A stretch of 64,000 bases of DNA. Source: Allolobophora icterica (Eukaryota > Annelida > Clitellata > Crassiclitellata > Lumbricidae). The notes below the pieces were generated by a model that was not told the DNA's origin, made no database searches, and was given only the letters and a program-made list of their open reading frames with translations. Position numbers and translations under genes: made by a program. The DNA lies in contig OY744606.1 of assembly GCA_963556255.1 (NCBI GenBank), forward strand, positions 72,602,908 through 72,666,907, read 5' to 3'. This document shows positions 53,301 to 63,846 of this stretch, piece after piece; the stretch's first letter is position 1; every line of letters starts with the position of its first letter.

Positions 53301-55355
53301 AGATGAAATATAATCTGGCTGTAGAGATGACAGATGTTGCTTGTCTCATTATGAAATGCAGCGAGTGTGGCTGGTAATTGAGAAATCATTTCTATTTCAC
53401 CAATTTCCTGAGTAAGGTGCTACATGATCTCTCAGAATAAAGATTGCCTGGTGGAATTTTAGATTATTCTAGTTTTTTTCTTGTTTAGGAGTATTTCTGG
53501 TAATGTAGAAAAACTAGAAATAGATTTTTCAGAAGGACAGAACAGGCACAAATTTGAAATAGATTTTTCAGAAGGACAGAACAGGCACAAATTTGTCGTA
53601 GCCGACGAGAGAGAAAAATCCTGTAGTACATTTTAATTGTAATGGAGAATTTGAACAGTGGGCATCTCTTAGGAACTCCTCAGAGGAATACAACGCAGGC
53701 CGGGTGAATCAGTCTTAACAGAGCTACCCAGACAGTCGCAAATGGGGAGAATGGTAATTTGTAGGGGTTGAACAAATAAGGCTGGAGCGCAGGATATCAG
53801 GATTTACGAGGCGGCGGAGTGCTGAAAAGGGTGTACTTGGCTTTTCTGGAGTCGGGCCTGAACCTGCCACTATTTTCAGCGGCAATGATTTGCAGCTGTT
53901 TGTAGTTCACAAGCCTAACTGTCATTAATATCTACCACCTGGTCGGTGTAGCTGCGGAGACCAGTTCTATTTATCAACTCAGCTGGAGAATGATGAATTT
54001 GCCATGTCAGCTGTTGGAATCTAATTGGCAAGAACCGGCCGAGGTTTTCAGCCGTACCCCTACTTCCAAAGAGATTCAGTTTGTTGACACAGTTGGTCCA
54101 GACTTTTCAGAGCTTTTCCAGCTTGGGGAAGCTCCGGAGTGAAAAGCTGCCCTGCTGGGTACATTGCTTGGGCGCTGGCCCCAGTGCCTGCTAATGCAGT
54201 GTTTATTTTGAATTTTGTAGTAACCTGAGCGACAATAAACTGACCGTTTTCAATGCCAGTGTCTTACGTCATCTGCCAGCTGTTCAGAACCTGTAAGTTC
54301 AACATCCGGTGGTAATTAATTTCTTTGCAGCCAGACTTAAAGACAGTCGTGACAGCTTTATGGGGTTTTAGCCCCTGATGTTTGCTATCAGTATGGTTTG
54401 TCAGTTAGTGGGGAGCATGTGCTATTGGATGCTATCTCTGGTTACCGGTTTTCTCCATTCTCCCCAGTATTCTTATTTTTGGCTATTTTTCTTCCGAATC
54501 TATAACCAATTTCTTGTGTTCCTTTCTCAGGTTTCAATCATTTTTCTTACCAGCAAGTTCAACCAGTTCGCAGACTGCCTTCACGGTGTTCTTCATAAAT
54601 TATTTTGCTTGTTTAACTTGTCTTTTTTGTTTTGTGCTGATTTTTCTTCAAATTTCTCTGAGTAATTCGTTATTTTCTTTTTAGACATATCTTTTGTTGG
54701 TTAATGTGGTTGAGTTTCCTCAGTTGTGGTCCAGTCTTCTCAGTTCAATATTCACCTTGCATTGTTTCCTTTGTTACAAGTATCTTTAATGAGTTTTTGC
54801 TTTAATTTGATTTCTTCAGTTCTTAAGATCCAGACTCTTGTGATTCAACTAGTTTTAAGTCCTATTAACAATTTTTTTTACTTGGAGCTTAACTAGTTGA
54901 GCCAGAATATCCTTCTCACATCCATCACTATGACTACATGAATTGTGATAAAAATACGTTTGGGGTATAGCTCCCAAGGCCCGCACGAAGGGCTGGTTTA
55001 TTGCAGAAACATTATTCTTAAATTTAAAAGTGAAATTATTTGATTTGGAGCTGAATTTACATATTATTAATTAAATTCATAGCACAATATAATCAGTATA
55101 TTTAATTTAATAAGAGAAAAAAAATGAAAGCCAGTATAGCATATAGCATTTTGTAAGCATGTGTTTTTTTCTAATAACTTATGAATTTTTAATAAAGAAA
55201 GTACACAAATGAAATCTAGTGTATTCATAAGCATTTTGGACTTGTGTTTTTGTCCATTACCGTAGGAATGTACTTTTTTGTAGGAAGCTATCTCACAATC
55301 AGTTGAGCCAAGTGCCAGATATCAGTTGGCCGGTGAATATCACTCATCTTATTCT
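37146..55355 (+). CDS. LRIG-like transmembrane receptor, first four coding exons (partial)
   Basis: Exons 37146-37366, 44832-44903, 54221-54292 and 55284-55355 all join in phase 2 with GTGAGT or GTAAGT donors and YAG acceptors. They encode a signal peptide, a cysteine-rich N-terminal cap (CPTDCFCLGNMVDC) followed by KKRLKRVPDDLPSWVQIL, and three leucine-rich repeats starting DISSNGITHV, NLSDNKLTVF and KLSHNQLSQVPDI. The cap, the SW-containing junction and the third repeat (KLN.NEL..IPNL...NIT.L in vertebrate LRIG) match the N-terminus of LRIG proteins, cell-surface proteins with ~15 repeats and three Ig domains that in vertebrates modulate receptor tyrosine kinase signalling. One 72-bp exon per repeat is the usual LRIG gene structure. 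The remaining repeats, Ig domains and membrane segment lie beyond the window. Another LRR receptor family is the alternative. Confidence 0.82.
38385..38661 (-). repeat. SINE-2 copy in LRIG intron 1
   Basis: Reverse copy with B box (reverse of TTTGAACCCCC) at ~38607 and body GAGGGCGGGTGGCCAATCTT. GTTGTAAC occurs on both sides (38296 and 38663), a possible target duplication. Confidence 0.8.
38674..38914 (-). repeat. SINE-1 copy in LRIG intron 1
   Basis: Reverse copy of 26878-27107 with an (ATTT)n tail at its left end and a B box at ~38863. It lies next to the SINE-2 copy. Confidence 0.87.
39125..39306 (+). repeat. (ATT)n-tailed retroposon 3' end
   Basis: CAGTGTGGTTAGCAGGTGCT followed by TAAATAAAGAAAAGA and ~27 ATT units. 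Same family as 2426-2503. Confidence 0.65.
40256..40399 (+). repeat. 48-bp tandem repeat, exactly 3 units
   Basis: Each unit starts CATTTTAAGT.GGGTTGAGAA and ends AAGAGA.AT.G. Within LRIG intron 1; 39307-40255 and 40400-42670 hold only a TA microsatellite at 42236-42271. Confidence 0.9.
42744..42822 (+). repeat. 3' tail of a CR1-like retroposon
   Basis: AGAAGCGCTTTATAAATATC followed by CGAATACAATACAATACAA. The same (AATAC)n tail terminates the CR1-like LINE at 58553. Inserted inside the minisatellite. Confidence 0.65.
43035..43174. mobile_element. hAT-type MITE, second copy of the 3080-3212 family
   Basis: Starts CATAGGCGTAGACTCTGGGG and ends TTTACACCAGTAGTG. Opposite orientation to 3080-3212, with shared interior (TGTACACCCAATGCAACAAG). 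The right end is uncertain by a few bases. It splits the minisatellite. Confidence 0.75.
44333..44684. mobile_element. hAT-type MITE, 352 bp (family CAGGGTGAGAATTGT)
   Basis: Left CAGGGTGGAAATTGT, right (reversed) CAGCGTGGGAATTGTAG; exact 8-bp duplication TCACTCAC at 44325-44332 and 44685-44692. Ends ~150 bp before LRR exon 1. Confidence 0.9.
44832..44903 (+). CDS. LRIG-like exon: LRR 1 (72 bp)
   Basis: Acceptor CTTCTTTGTAG, donor GTAAGT at 44904. Encodes DISSNGITHVRNDQFKGLNQ followed by LEE, one repeat starting and ending in phase 2. Confidence 0.9.
46199..46480 (+). repeat. SINE-2 copy in LRIG intron 2
   Basis: Diverged forward copy: GTGGTGTAGTGGTTAGCATG, then CCAACTCGGCTAATATGAGT and CATTTCATACCAATGGCTAC. 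Confidence 0.8.
47280..47638. mobile_element. hAT-type element, 359 bp (TAGGGTTGCCAGA ends)
   Basis: Ends TAGGGTTGCCAGA and (reversed) TGGGGTTGCCAGA; flanks GTCGTGGT and GTCCTGGT match at 7 of 8. The interior includes CCTGGGAAATGTCCGGCATT. Confidence 0.8.
48767..49440 (+). repeat. ~42-bp minisatellite, ~16 units
   Basis: Unit: GTAGTCCATACCCATAACCT followed by ATTGGGGGAAGGACAGTCAAAAT. Units vary by 1-3 bases and toward the right end become more diverged. LRIG intron 2. Confidence 0.95.
49757..50095 (+). repeat. Polypyrimidine (CT-rich) tract
   Basis: About 340 bp almost purely C/T on the plus strand, without a fixed unit. Several Ser/Leu/Pro frames run through it and are not genes. Confidence 0.85.
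50283..50345 (+). repeat. (GT)n microsatellite
   Basis: GT run with TATG interruptions. 50346-53516 (rest of intron 2) shows no gene, RNA or paired transposon ends. Confidence 0.93.
53517..53594 (+). repeat. 39-bp direct duplication
   Basis: Two exact copies of GAAATAGATTTTTCAGAAGG followed by ACAGAACAGGCACAAATTT, back to back. Confidence 0.95.
54221..54292 (+). CDS. LRIG-like exon: LRR 2 (72 bp)
   Basis: Acceptor TTGAATTTTGTAG, donor GTAAGT at 54293. Encodes NLSDNKLTVFNASVLRHLPA followed by VQN, with an N-glycosylation sequon NAS. Confidence 0.9.
55284..55355 (+). CDS. LRIG-like exon: LRR 3 (72 bp)
   Basis: Acceptor CTTTTTTGTAG, donor GTAAGT at 55356. Encodes KLSHNQLSQVPDISWPVNIT followed by HLI. 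The NIT sequon and missing central phenylalanine resemble LRIG repeat 3. Confidence 0.9.
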
Positions 55356-55382
55356 GTAAGTACTCCGATTTTCAATCTAGGC

Positions 55383-55572
55383 ATGTGGATCATTTTCACA
55401 AAGATCAATTTCACATCGATTATTTTCACATGGATCATTTTCACATCGATCATTTTCACATCGATCATTTTCACATGGATCATTTTCACATCGATCATTT
55501 TCACATCGATCATTTTCACATGAATCATTTTCACATCGATCATGTTCACATTGATCATTTTCACATGGATTA
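55383..55572 (+). repeat. 15-bp satellite with 45-bp higher-order period, 28 bp after the LRR 3 donor
   Basis: Units TTTTCACATSGATCA: every third unit reads ATGGATC and the other two ATCGATC, giving a 45-bp higher-order repeat for about four rounds before decaying. Confidence 0.93.
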
Positions 55573-56363
55573 TTTCCTGATGACTTCCTGTTTAATTCGT
55601 TGTCTTTTGTAAGTACCGTACACCCAAGAATTGTCATGATGGCCTCAAAAGTTATGGAGCATTGTCAGATTTTGCAGATGCCTTGGTGGCCATCACCTGA
55701 GAGATGAGTGGGGTCCCTGTAATGAAAAGACACCATGCTATACCCACCCCTTGTCAGACCTTGCTTTGCAAGTGGGAGCCATGATGATGCCATAATCTAC
55801 CTGTAATAATACAGATGGGCCAACCGGGGCGGTGGCAGTTCGAAATGATTTACAGTTTGTCATAGGTGTGCCTTCCGAGCAAAAGCGTTTATTCCTTCTT
55901 CAACGATCCGATTGTTTGGCCGGTTCTGAAGGATGGACACCTGTAGCCTTTAGAGTCCCTAAGTGGTGCAGGTGTTGGATATTAGTCGGTCACAGGCCCT
56001 CCACCTTCGTCGTCTCGAGCGTTGCCGCCAACCGCCATCCGTCCGCGGTGAGTGTATGTATGTGAATGGGTGTGTGCGTGTGCGCGCTTGTGCGTGTGTT
56101 TATATGCGCGTGCATTAAACACCTCCGGTTTAAGCGGCTTATGATGATGTTGCCACTTGATCTCTTGACGGCTGGCGAAGGCGTCTAGCAAATATTTAAT
56201 TAGTGATATTTTTGAATTGGTCTTTTCTCTCCCATGCGCCCGCCGTCCATCGAGCCAGTTTTTAACGGCAGCGACGCCGGGTTTAGTGCTGGTGAAGCGG
56301 GGCTTTTGTGGTACAGTAGAACTTCGTTAACAGGCTGCCTTTGGCAACCGTAGAAATAGACAT

Positions 56364-56432
56364 GGCGCGGTGGCAGAGTGGAGGTGGTATCGGCTTTCAA
56401 CTCTGTGACCCAGGTTCGAATCCTGGACTCAT
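56364..56432 (+). repeat. tRNA-like sequence, probably SINE head
   Basis: A-box-like TGGCAGAGTGG and a perfect T arm CCAGGTTCGAATCCTGG. The 5' and 3' ends do not pair as an acceptor stem, so a functional tRNA gene is unlikely. No family partner seen in the window. Confidence 0.5.
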
Positions 56433-57966
56433 CTTCGTGTGAAATCGAGATGCATTCAAACTGTGAAGCCATCACAGATGCCATCATCTTCTATGCGAGT
56501 CTCTGGTAATGTTATGTAATGAAATGTAGACCTCAAAAATTTATCCTTGCAGCATAAAAGCCGCGATGGGGAGATCAGCTTATTCATGGGTGTTACGTCA
56601 ATTCAAGTCCGCAATGGCCAGGTTGTTTTGTCCATTTCAGTGCCAGGTCAGAATCCGGGGAGGTCAAGCCTAAGTACACCATGTAGCAAATATGCACGCT
56701 GTAATGAGGTTGTGGCAAATCGCCATTGTACTAGCATTTGGTGTCATGGCCTTACAGCCTCATCGTTCATATTTTTAGCAGTGTGCTATTAAGTAGCGGG
56801 CTGATATTAAATTTGGGGTGCTTAAGCCCAAAAATGGATTTATCAGAATTTGTGCTATATTAAAGTGTGTAATAAGGAGGCTCCAGTGTAGTTAGATAGT
56901 GTTTGCGTTTTGTTGGCACCTTCCGTTTCAAGTGCGTAGGAGGAGGGGGAGGAGGCGGGGAGAGAATTGGGTGTGAGCAGAGATGTCTCTTCTTGTTCTA
57001 TGGACCACGTGGGGAGAGGGGTGACGTTTGTCTTGGTGTTAAAACCGTTTTGTAAACAGCTTTATTTGTGGAGTGCCAACACGGTGTTAATTGAAGTAAA
57101 CAAAGATTGGAAGTGTGTAGCGGCAAATATTTGCCCTTCTTTGGATTAGGAGGACCTTGCATGAGGCAGTCATTTCAGTGCTTGTTATGCGTTAGGACCA
57201 ATCAACCCTTTGCAGGCTATTCCTGGATTATATTCTCCATTCAAAGGCATTGTACATACATCTGGCGATTCTGGCCTTTACTTTTATATTAATGTATGTA
57301 TATAATATATATATATATAATGTGTGTGTGTGTGTGTGTACATATATATTGCCCATATATTTAAATTCATGTATACATTGTATATTATACATGTACTTTT
57401 GTATATAAAAATGTACAGATGGGGAGTGTTTGTGTATGTTTATGAATTGGTGTTGGATTTGGTAGATCTTGGATAGCCTTTGGCCTTTGAGAAGAGCCAC
57501 CTGTGTCAAGTTTAAGTGCCCTGACAAAAGAATGTCCTTTTGTTTCCAAGTTTCTGATTCTTTGGCGATAGTCGTCACATGAATGTGTTTTTGTGCGACA
57601 TGGAGACGATTGGCTTGAGAGCTTTCATTTTGGTTTGAGAGCTCACGTTGCAATGGCCAGACGGTTACTGTGTGCAAGTCCTTAAAGCACAACCATTCAG
57701 TTCCAGCGACTGCTTTGTCGTAAGGTATACTCTGTTAAAAAAGAATAGACCTATTTGTCTAAATCTTTTGTTGAACTATTTACTTGAGGATCTTTTTGCA
57801 ACAATGTGGACGTTTTTTTGGAACAAATTGTGGACATACACTAGTGTATGTTCACAGTTTGTTGCGAGTTGTCTACAAAAATTGTTGCAAAGAAGTTTAC
57901 ACATTACTGATGAGTGGTAGGTGTTGAGCCTGTAAGTCCGCAATTTTAGAATGCCTCTCCATTGCC

Positions 57967-58254
57967 AGGGGTGGCAAACCTTTTAAGGATGCATGCCAAA
58001 ACTGCCGCTAAATCATTTTGAAAAATACCCTTAAATTGCCCTTCGTAATTTTTCACAATGTCTAATTACTTTTTTCATATAGGTTTTAATTGACAAAGTG
58101 TAATGAAAATATGGAATAAAAGACATCATTTCAAAGGTGCTTTTAGAAAGGGGTTTAAATAAACTCCTTCATAAAAGAATATTTGGATTTCTAGAGTGAT
58201 GGGGCTGTTTTGATGTTTTAAACTTTGGGGAACACTCATGGGTTTGCCAGCCAT
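57967..58254. mobile_element. Probable hAT MITE, degraded
   Basis: Left CAGGGGTGGCAAACC, right (reversed) CATGGCTGGCAAACC. Flanks (CTCCATTGC / CTCTATGC) match only with an indel, so assignment is tentative. Confidence 0.5.
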
Positions 58255-58289
58255 GCTCTATGCTATATTTAGAGAGTGGTGTGCTTAAT

Positions 58290-58375
58290 AAATTTCTGCC
58301 ATTGTAGGGCTTTGAACCCCCAACCTCTTGGTTGACAGTCTGGAACACTAACTACTAGACTTTCGACTAAGCCAT
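58290..58375 (-). repeat. SINE-2 head fragment
   Basis: TTTGAACCCCCAACCTCT and GACAGTCTGGAACACTAACT correspond to the B-box-to-A-box part of SINE-2 in reverse. Confidence 0.65.
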
Positions 58376-58552
58376 TACTTCGATTTCTTTATTTTCAAAC
58401 TACTCTTTATGTGTGAGAAATCACTTGATCCAAATCACAATTGATATAATTTAAAAATTAAAACAATGCTACACGGTAATAAGTAAAAATATGAACATTT
58501 TCAGTAAAAATTTAAGTCCTTTTGGAAAGTCTGATGTCTTTAAGTCTCTTCT

Positions 58553-59595
58553 TCATTGTATTGTATTGTAGTGTATTGTATCTAAACATGTATAAAACGC
58601 CTCTCACAGTGTTCGCTAATCAGAGGCGCTCCCAGTGCGAAAGACCCAGTGAATAGAAAGAGGTTTTAAGACAGCGGAACGAGGCACTTGGGCCACCAGC
58701 TAATAAAGAGGCACGTGTCAATGGAGGGAGTTGATTCCATAGAGCAGGACCAATGCAAGAAAAGGCTCGAGTTTTGGCCATAGTGGTCTTGGCTCGTGGC
58801 ACAAAAAGATTGTGGCGATTAAGCGATCGTAATGGACGGAGGGAAGTAGCTGAAACTGGCAAACGAACGAGGTCACAGAGGTACTTGGGTGCTAAGTCTG
58901 TATATGACCGAAGGACTAAAGTGAGAACCTTAAGCTGAATCCAACCAGCAAGGGGAAGCCAATGAAGATGAACATGAAAGAGGAACATGAAAAGGGGAAA
59001 TATGAGACCAGCGAGGAAGTCGGGCTATTAATCTGGCCGCAGCATTTAAAACAGTCTGGAGGGGGAAAGACGGACTTTTGGCAGACCAATCAAAAGAGAA
59101 TTACAGTAGTCAATTCTGGAGCAGATGAAGGCATTCATGAATGATAGTGGTAAAAACGGAGGAGGAGACCGAGCGTCGGATTGCTCTAAGCCGTCTCAGG
59201 TGAAAGTAAGAAGAACGGGTGAGATTAGCAATGTGTTCAGAAAAGGTGAGCATACTGTCAAGGACAACACCAAGGTCACGGACACTAGACAGAAAAGTGA
59301 ATGACGGGAATTTCTCAGCAAGAAGTTGGAAGTCTAGTTTGAGGAGCTGTTGACGAGTACCAAACCATAAAAGCTGCGTCTTAGCTGGGTTCAGAGACAG
59401 GCGATTAGAAGACAGCCAAAGGTGTAAATCACGCGAGAGAGCATCAATTCGCCCAGTTAGTGCAAGCTGTGCAGAGGGAGTGTCATGAACGAGCGTTTGA
59501 GCGTTGTCTGCATAAAGATGGCCAGTTGATGAGTGCTTAGCAAATATAGCGGAAATGTCAGCCGTGTACAGAAGGTAAATGAATGTTGTATACAT
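58553..59595 (-). pseudogene. CR1/L2-like LINE, 3' part of reverse transcriptase, dead
   Basis: Reverse strand. 59595-59110 holds LLYTADISAIF, HLYADNAQTLVHD, HLWLSSNRLSLNPAKTQLLW and VRDLGVVLDSMLTFSEHI. 58988-58620 holds LHWLPLAGWIQLKVLTLVLR, PKYLCDLV and RAFSCIGPALWNQLPP. These are the established RT palm/thumb and C-terminal motifs of CR1/L2 elements. The catalytic YADD reads YADN, the two frames are separated by stops, and the 5' part is missing. The 3' tail is (ATACA)n on this strand, ending at ~58553. Confidence 0.85.
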
Positions 59596-59716
59596 GTATG
59601 TTACTATATAATAATTTTTAGCAAATCTATTATCGTTTTTATCTAATTGTTGACAAATCTAATTATTTTTAGGGCAATAATTACTTTTTGTGAACTCTCA
59701 TAATTTTCTTATGGTT

Positions 59717-60053
59717 TAGCATATCTGAAAATTTTAGCACATCTGAAATTTGTTAGCTCATCTGAAAATTTTAGCACATCTGAAAATGTGAGCACATATG
59801 AATTTTTTAGCACATCTGAAAATTTTTGCACAGCTGAAAATGGTAGCATTTGTGAAATTTTTAGCACATCTGAAAATTTCAAAACATCTGGAAAATTTTA
59901 CACATCAGAAAATGTTAGCACATCTGAAACTTTTAGCACATAAAAAATTTAGCACATCTGAGAATTTTAGCACATCTGAGAATTTTAGCACATCTGAATT
60001 TTTTTAGCACATCTGAGAATTTTAGCACATCTGAAAATTTTAGCACATCTGAC
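59717..60053 (+). repeat. ~18-bp minisatellite (TTTAGCACATCTGAAAAT), ~19 units
   Basis: Degenerate AT-rich array in the LRIG downstream intron; the frames through it are artefacts. Confidence 0.92.
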
Positions 60054-60473
60054 CTTTGCCTTTCAGGTTTGTGAATCTACTAGGAATATATATGTATGAC
60101 TTGTAAAGGACATTTGAGAATCCTGTTCTGGGTTATTTTAATTGCCAGAAGTGGCTTCGGTTTCGACTGTGTGTACAGATAACCCTCATGCTGACGAGGA
60201 TTATATACTGCTTAAATAAATCGGATTCAGTCTGCATTTAAAAAGGAATTTAATCTACACAGGAACAAAGTCTGAGGATCTCGTTTACACCTGGCCCCTT
60301 CTGTTTTTCACATCACTTTCGACATTTCTAAGTTAAACATGCATATTACATGTTGTTTACTTAATTATATTTAACCTTGACTGCTTTGCATGGATACTGC
60401 TATCCTAAAGTGTGCCAAAACGGAATTATACCTTATGCTGCTACAGTTTGGAAGTGCTCTGATAAATGGACTC

Positions 60474-60475
<2 letters not shown>

Positions 60476-60525
<50 letters not shown>

Positions 60526-60528
60526 ATC
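60476..60528 (+). repeat. (GT)n microsatellite
   Basis: TG run followed by TATG variants. Further short TA/TG tracts occur at 57300-57345, 60720-60800 and 60906-60924. Confidence 0.93.
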
Positions 60529-61296
60529 TGGACACTTTATTTGTGTGTATGTATACTGAAACTATATATACATACATATGTATGCATGCTGCATTGCATT
60601 GTACTGAATTAGACCTACATGAGTGACACTCCTTTCACAAACTATACACTTGTGTAAACCTGTACCAGAGGTATGGAAGTATGTACTTAAGCATATAAGC
60701 CATATATTTATAAATATATATGTGTGTATGTATTGTATACATATATGTGTGTGTATATATACCTTACATGCATATTGCATATATATATGTGTGTGTGTGT
60801 GCATGACTTGGTATGTATTTAGGTATGCATTTATATGGTGCCCTTAAAAGCTGCTGAGAACCTCTTAAAAGCACAGAGAAGTTGTCAAGTGTACACATTA
60901 AAACTATATATATATATATATATATGCAAATAACCCTTATTTTTGCTTTTAAAATTTGAGCTCCTGCAGTCGAGTGCTTTGAAGTTTGTCCTTGTATTGG
61001 GCGGAGCCCTTGTATTGGGCGGGGCCCTGACCCATTTAATTAGTATATCAGAGCAGGATATCATACGGCATAAGCCACTTAATTAAATCAGCCAATCCCA
61101 CATATAAGTTTACAGTAAGAGGATCATTTGCTAATTTACTTTTTAGATCTTTTGATTGTGTTTTGCTCCCTGTTAGTGTTTTAGATTTTACGGTTCTAAA
61201 TTTAATTTATTTCTGCATGGATAACGAGTGGAAATGGCCAGCACTTGTAGTAACCAACTCTTCTTAAACAGAGTTTTCAGGTAGTTTCCAACACTT

Positions 61297-61620
61297 TGGA
61301 TATGTATAGGAATATTGTCTCAATTGATCCTTTTGGATATGGGTCAATGTCTCATGTCCACTGGGACGTGTTCTCACCTAACCAATGGAGTATGCTTAAA
61401 CCTAAATGTTGGGGTGTATTCTCACCCTACTGGGATATGTCTAATTTATCCACTGGGATATGGTCCAACTTGTCCCCATTGGGGGGTATTCTGTCATTTA
61501 TCTTCTGGAGTATGCTCTCGCTTATACACAGTGGTATGCTCTGACCTGTCCCCGCTGGGGTATTCTCTCATTTATCCTTTTGGGTAGGCTCTCACCTATA
61601 CACTGGGATATGCATTAATA
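61297..61620 (+). repeat. Degenerate tandem repeat (ACTGGGATATG-TCTCAC-TATCC units)
   Basis: About 12-13 highly diverged units of roughly 24-26 bp, each with [GT]GG[GA][AG]TATG...TC[AT]C..T. The frame reading Trp/Gly/Met-rich peptides is an artefact. 61621-63356 shows no exon with LRR pattern and nothing else recognised. Confidence 0.75.
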
Positions 61621-63356
61621 CGCTAAGCAAAACGCTGTGGGAAAGCAGAATCAAGCACTCATTCATTACTTAACTTGACACAACACTGTTTCTAACAACC
61701 GTTGTCTCTGGCTTTTTCTACTTCGAGTCCAGATGGTCGAACGTCGTTACAAGTTTGGCCACCGACAGTCTGATCCCGTCCAACGGACAATTATGCATGT
61801 TCCGACTGAGAGGACGTGCCCTTCTCATCATTTTCCATTATCCAATTAAGCCTTACGTCGGCCCGGTCTTACTGGCCGCCTCCACAGACCCAGTCATTCG
61901 CTTGCAGATCGGACGGCAGAGGCGATCCAACCTCCTCGCCTGTTTATAATTTTCCAATCATATTGGAAACAAGCTGCTTTCTTTTTTCATCGTCGGCCTT
62001 TTACGACCGGCTCTCATTACTGACAGCGGAGTGATCAATTGCATTACGCCATTATCCCTCTTGATAATGGTGATCAATAATGGACAGGGGACGTGGCTGC
62101 TTGTACCGCTATCGACTTGGGTGTTTTCTGACACCTCGGTAATTGTGCGGCTCGGTTAATAACTGTGCGGGCTGATGTGAAAACATGATTTATACAGCTG
62201 GCGTTTGTACTGGACCAGCCGTGCGATGCGCCGCGGCTGCCCCTAATAATGCACAGGAAACGTATAGAGTCTTGAACCTGGTGGGAAGTGCTGTTTTAGT
62301 TTTTGGACTGTGGAAAGGTGTAAGCATTGAAATTGGTGTTGATACGACCATAAGGATAATCTAATTTGATCTGATCTAGAAACCTTTATTGTGCCTTTAT
62401 TTAAGCAAAGTCGTCTTCCAAAGGCGTAATCAATTGAAAGCCAATCGAAATCCGTTAGGTTCGTGAGACCAGAAGCCAAGCCATTGGGACAGGGGAAGGA
62501 AAAGCAACCCGAAAGAGATGGGGCTTCAGACATGTCCTAAGCAACATCATAGGATTTGCTGAGCAGACTGAAACAGGCAGCAGATTCCTGTCTTTATACT
62601 TTCAAATTATCATATTGTATCAAAACGTGAAGACAAATGTGGTGTTTTGTTGAATAACTGATTCAGGAAATTACTTCTCATGTTATGTGGGTAAAAAACT
62701 ACGGAAAATCGTTTTAAATCCCAGACTTTTAAAAATTGAAAAAAAACAGCCATGTCTTAGTGCAAGAGCCAAAGAGCTTTTTCAAAGGCCTTGTCACAGA
62801 AAATCAAGTTCTCAGCCTTGGAAACATGGCTGACATTTTGTTCTTAGCTCCTCTCTCCTGGATGTCCCTTGTCTGTCGTAGTGCTTGTGGTACTGGGATA
62901 GCTCTGACTAACCATTTAATTAGATTTGCCCAGCATCTGCAACCGTTGTAATCCCCGTCCACCTGGTAACCTACTTGCATTACGATGAGCTAGGAGGATG
63001 AGGAAGTCCCGATGTGAGAGTGGCTTATGTTACACGACTGGGGCTTACGGAGTGGGGGCTTACTGACTTCATGTTTACTAATTCTCCTCTCGCCTGGGAT
63101 ACCTGATCGCTTTGATCAGACCTTGATCATTTTAACCTGATCCTGTCGCCACAATGCAGTATTGTGTTGCGCTTAAAATTCACCATATTTTCCTTTTGTT
63201 TCCATTGCAAATGAACATTTTCAGCGGATCTTCTGTCTCATTCAGCACATATCACGATGAACACCTTGCACGTGTTCAAGCATGTGATGGGTTTATTGGT
63301 AGATCTATATGTGCCTGGATGCTGCCCAACACCTTCACCCAGATTGTGGTCTCTGT

Positions 63357-63666
63357 ATCATCATCGTCATTATCATCATCATCATCGTCGTCGTCGTCGT
63401 CATCATCATCATCATTAGTTTATCATCATCATCATCATCATTAGTTTATCATCATCACCATCCAGGGTGAGAATTGTCGGGGGGGGGTTGAGGGGTTCAA
63501 CCCCCCCAGTCTTTTTTAGGCCACCATAGTTAAGCCTTCATTGCACACCCAAACTCCACATGAATCAAGGTCTAACCCCCCAGTCTTTTTTCTACAATTC
63601 TCATACTGTCACCATCAGTTCATCATCATCATCATCAGTTCATCGTCATCAGTTCATCATCATCAG

Positions 63667-63765
<99 letters not shown>

Positions 63766-63801
63766 TTCATCATCATCATCTTCATCATCTTCATCATCAT
63801 C

Positions 63802-63845
<44 letters not shown>

Positions 63846-63846
63846 T
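63357..63846 (+). repeat. (ATC)n microsatellite with MITE insertion
   Basis: TCA/TCG trinucleotide arrays at 63357-63462 and 63609-63846, separated by the MITE at 63463-63608. Poly-Ile, poly-His and poly-Met frames are artefacts. Confidence 0.95.
63463..63608. mobile_element. hAT-type MITE, 146 bp (family CAGGGTGAGAATTGT)
   Basis: Ends CAGGGTGAGAATTGT and (reversed) CAGTATGAGAATTGTAG; exact 8-bp duplication TCACCATC at 63455-63462 and 63609-63616. Near-identical in layout to 27746-27890, in the opposite orientation. Confidence 0.93.

Noticed and set aside
57860..57931. Possible fifth LRIG exon ending in CCT-GTAAGT at 57932
   Set aside because: The preceding 72 bp contain stops or no LxxLxLxxN pattern in the required phase.
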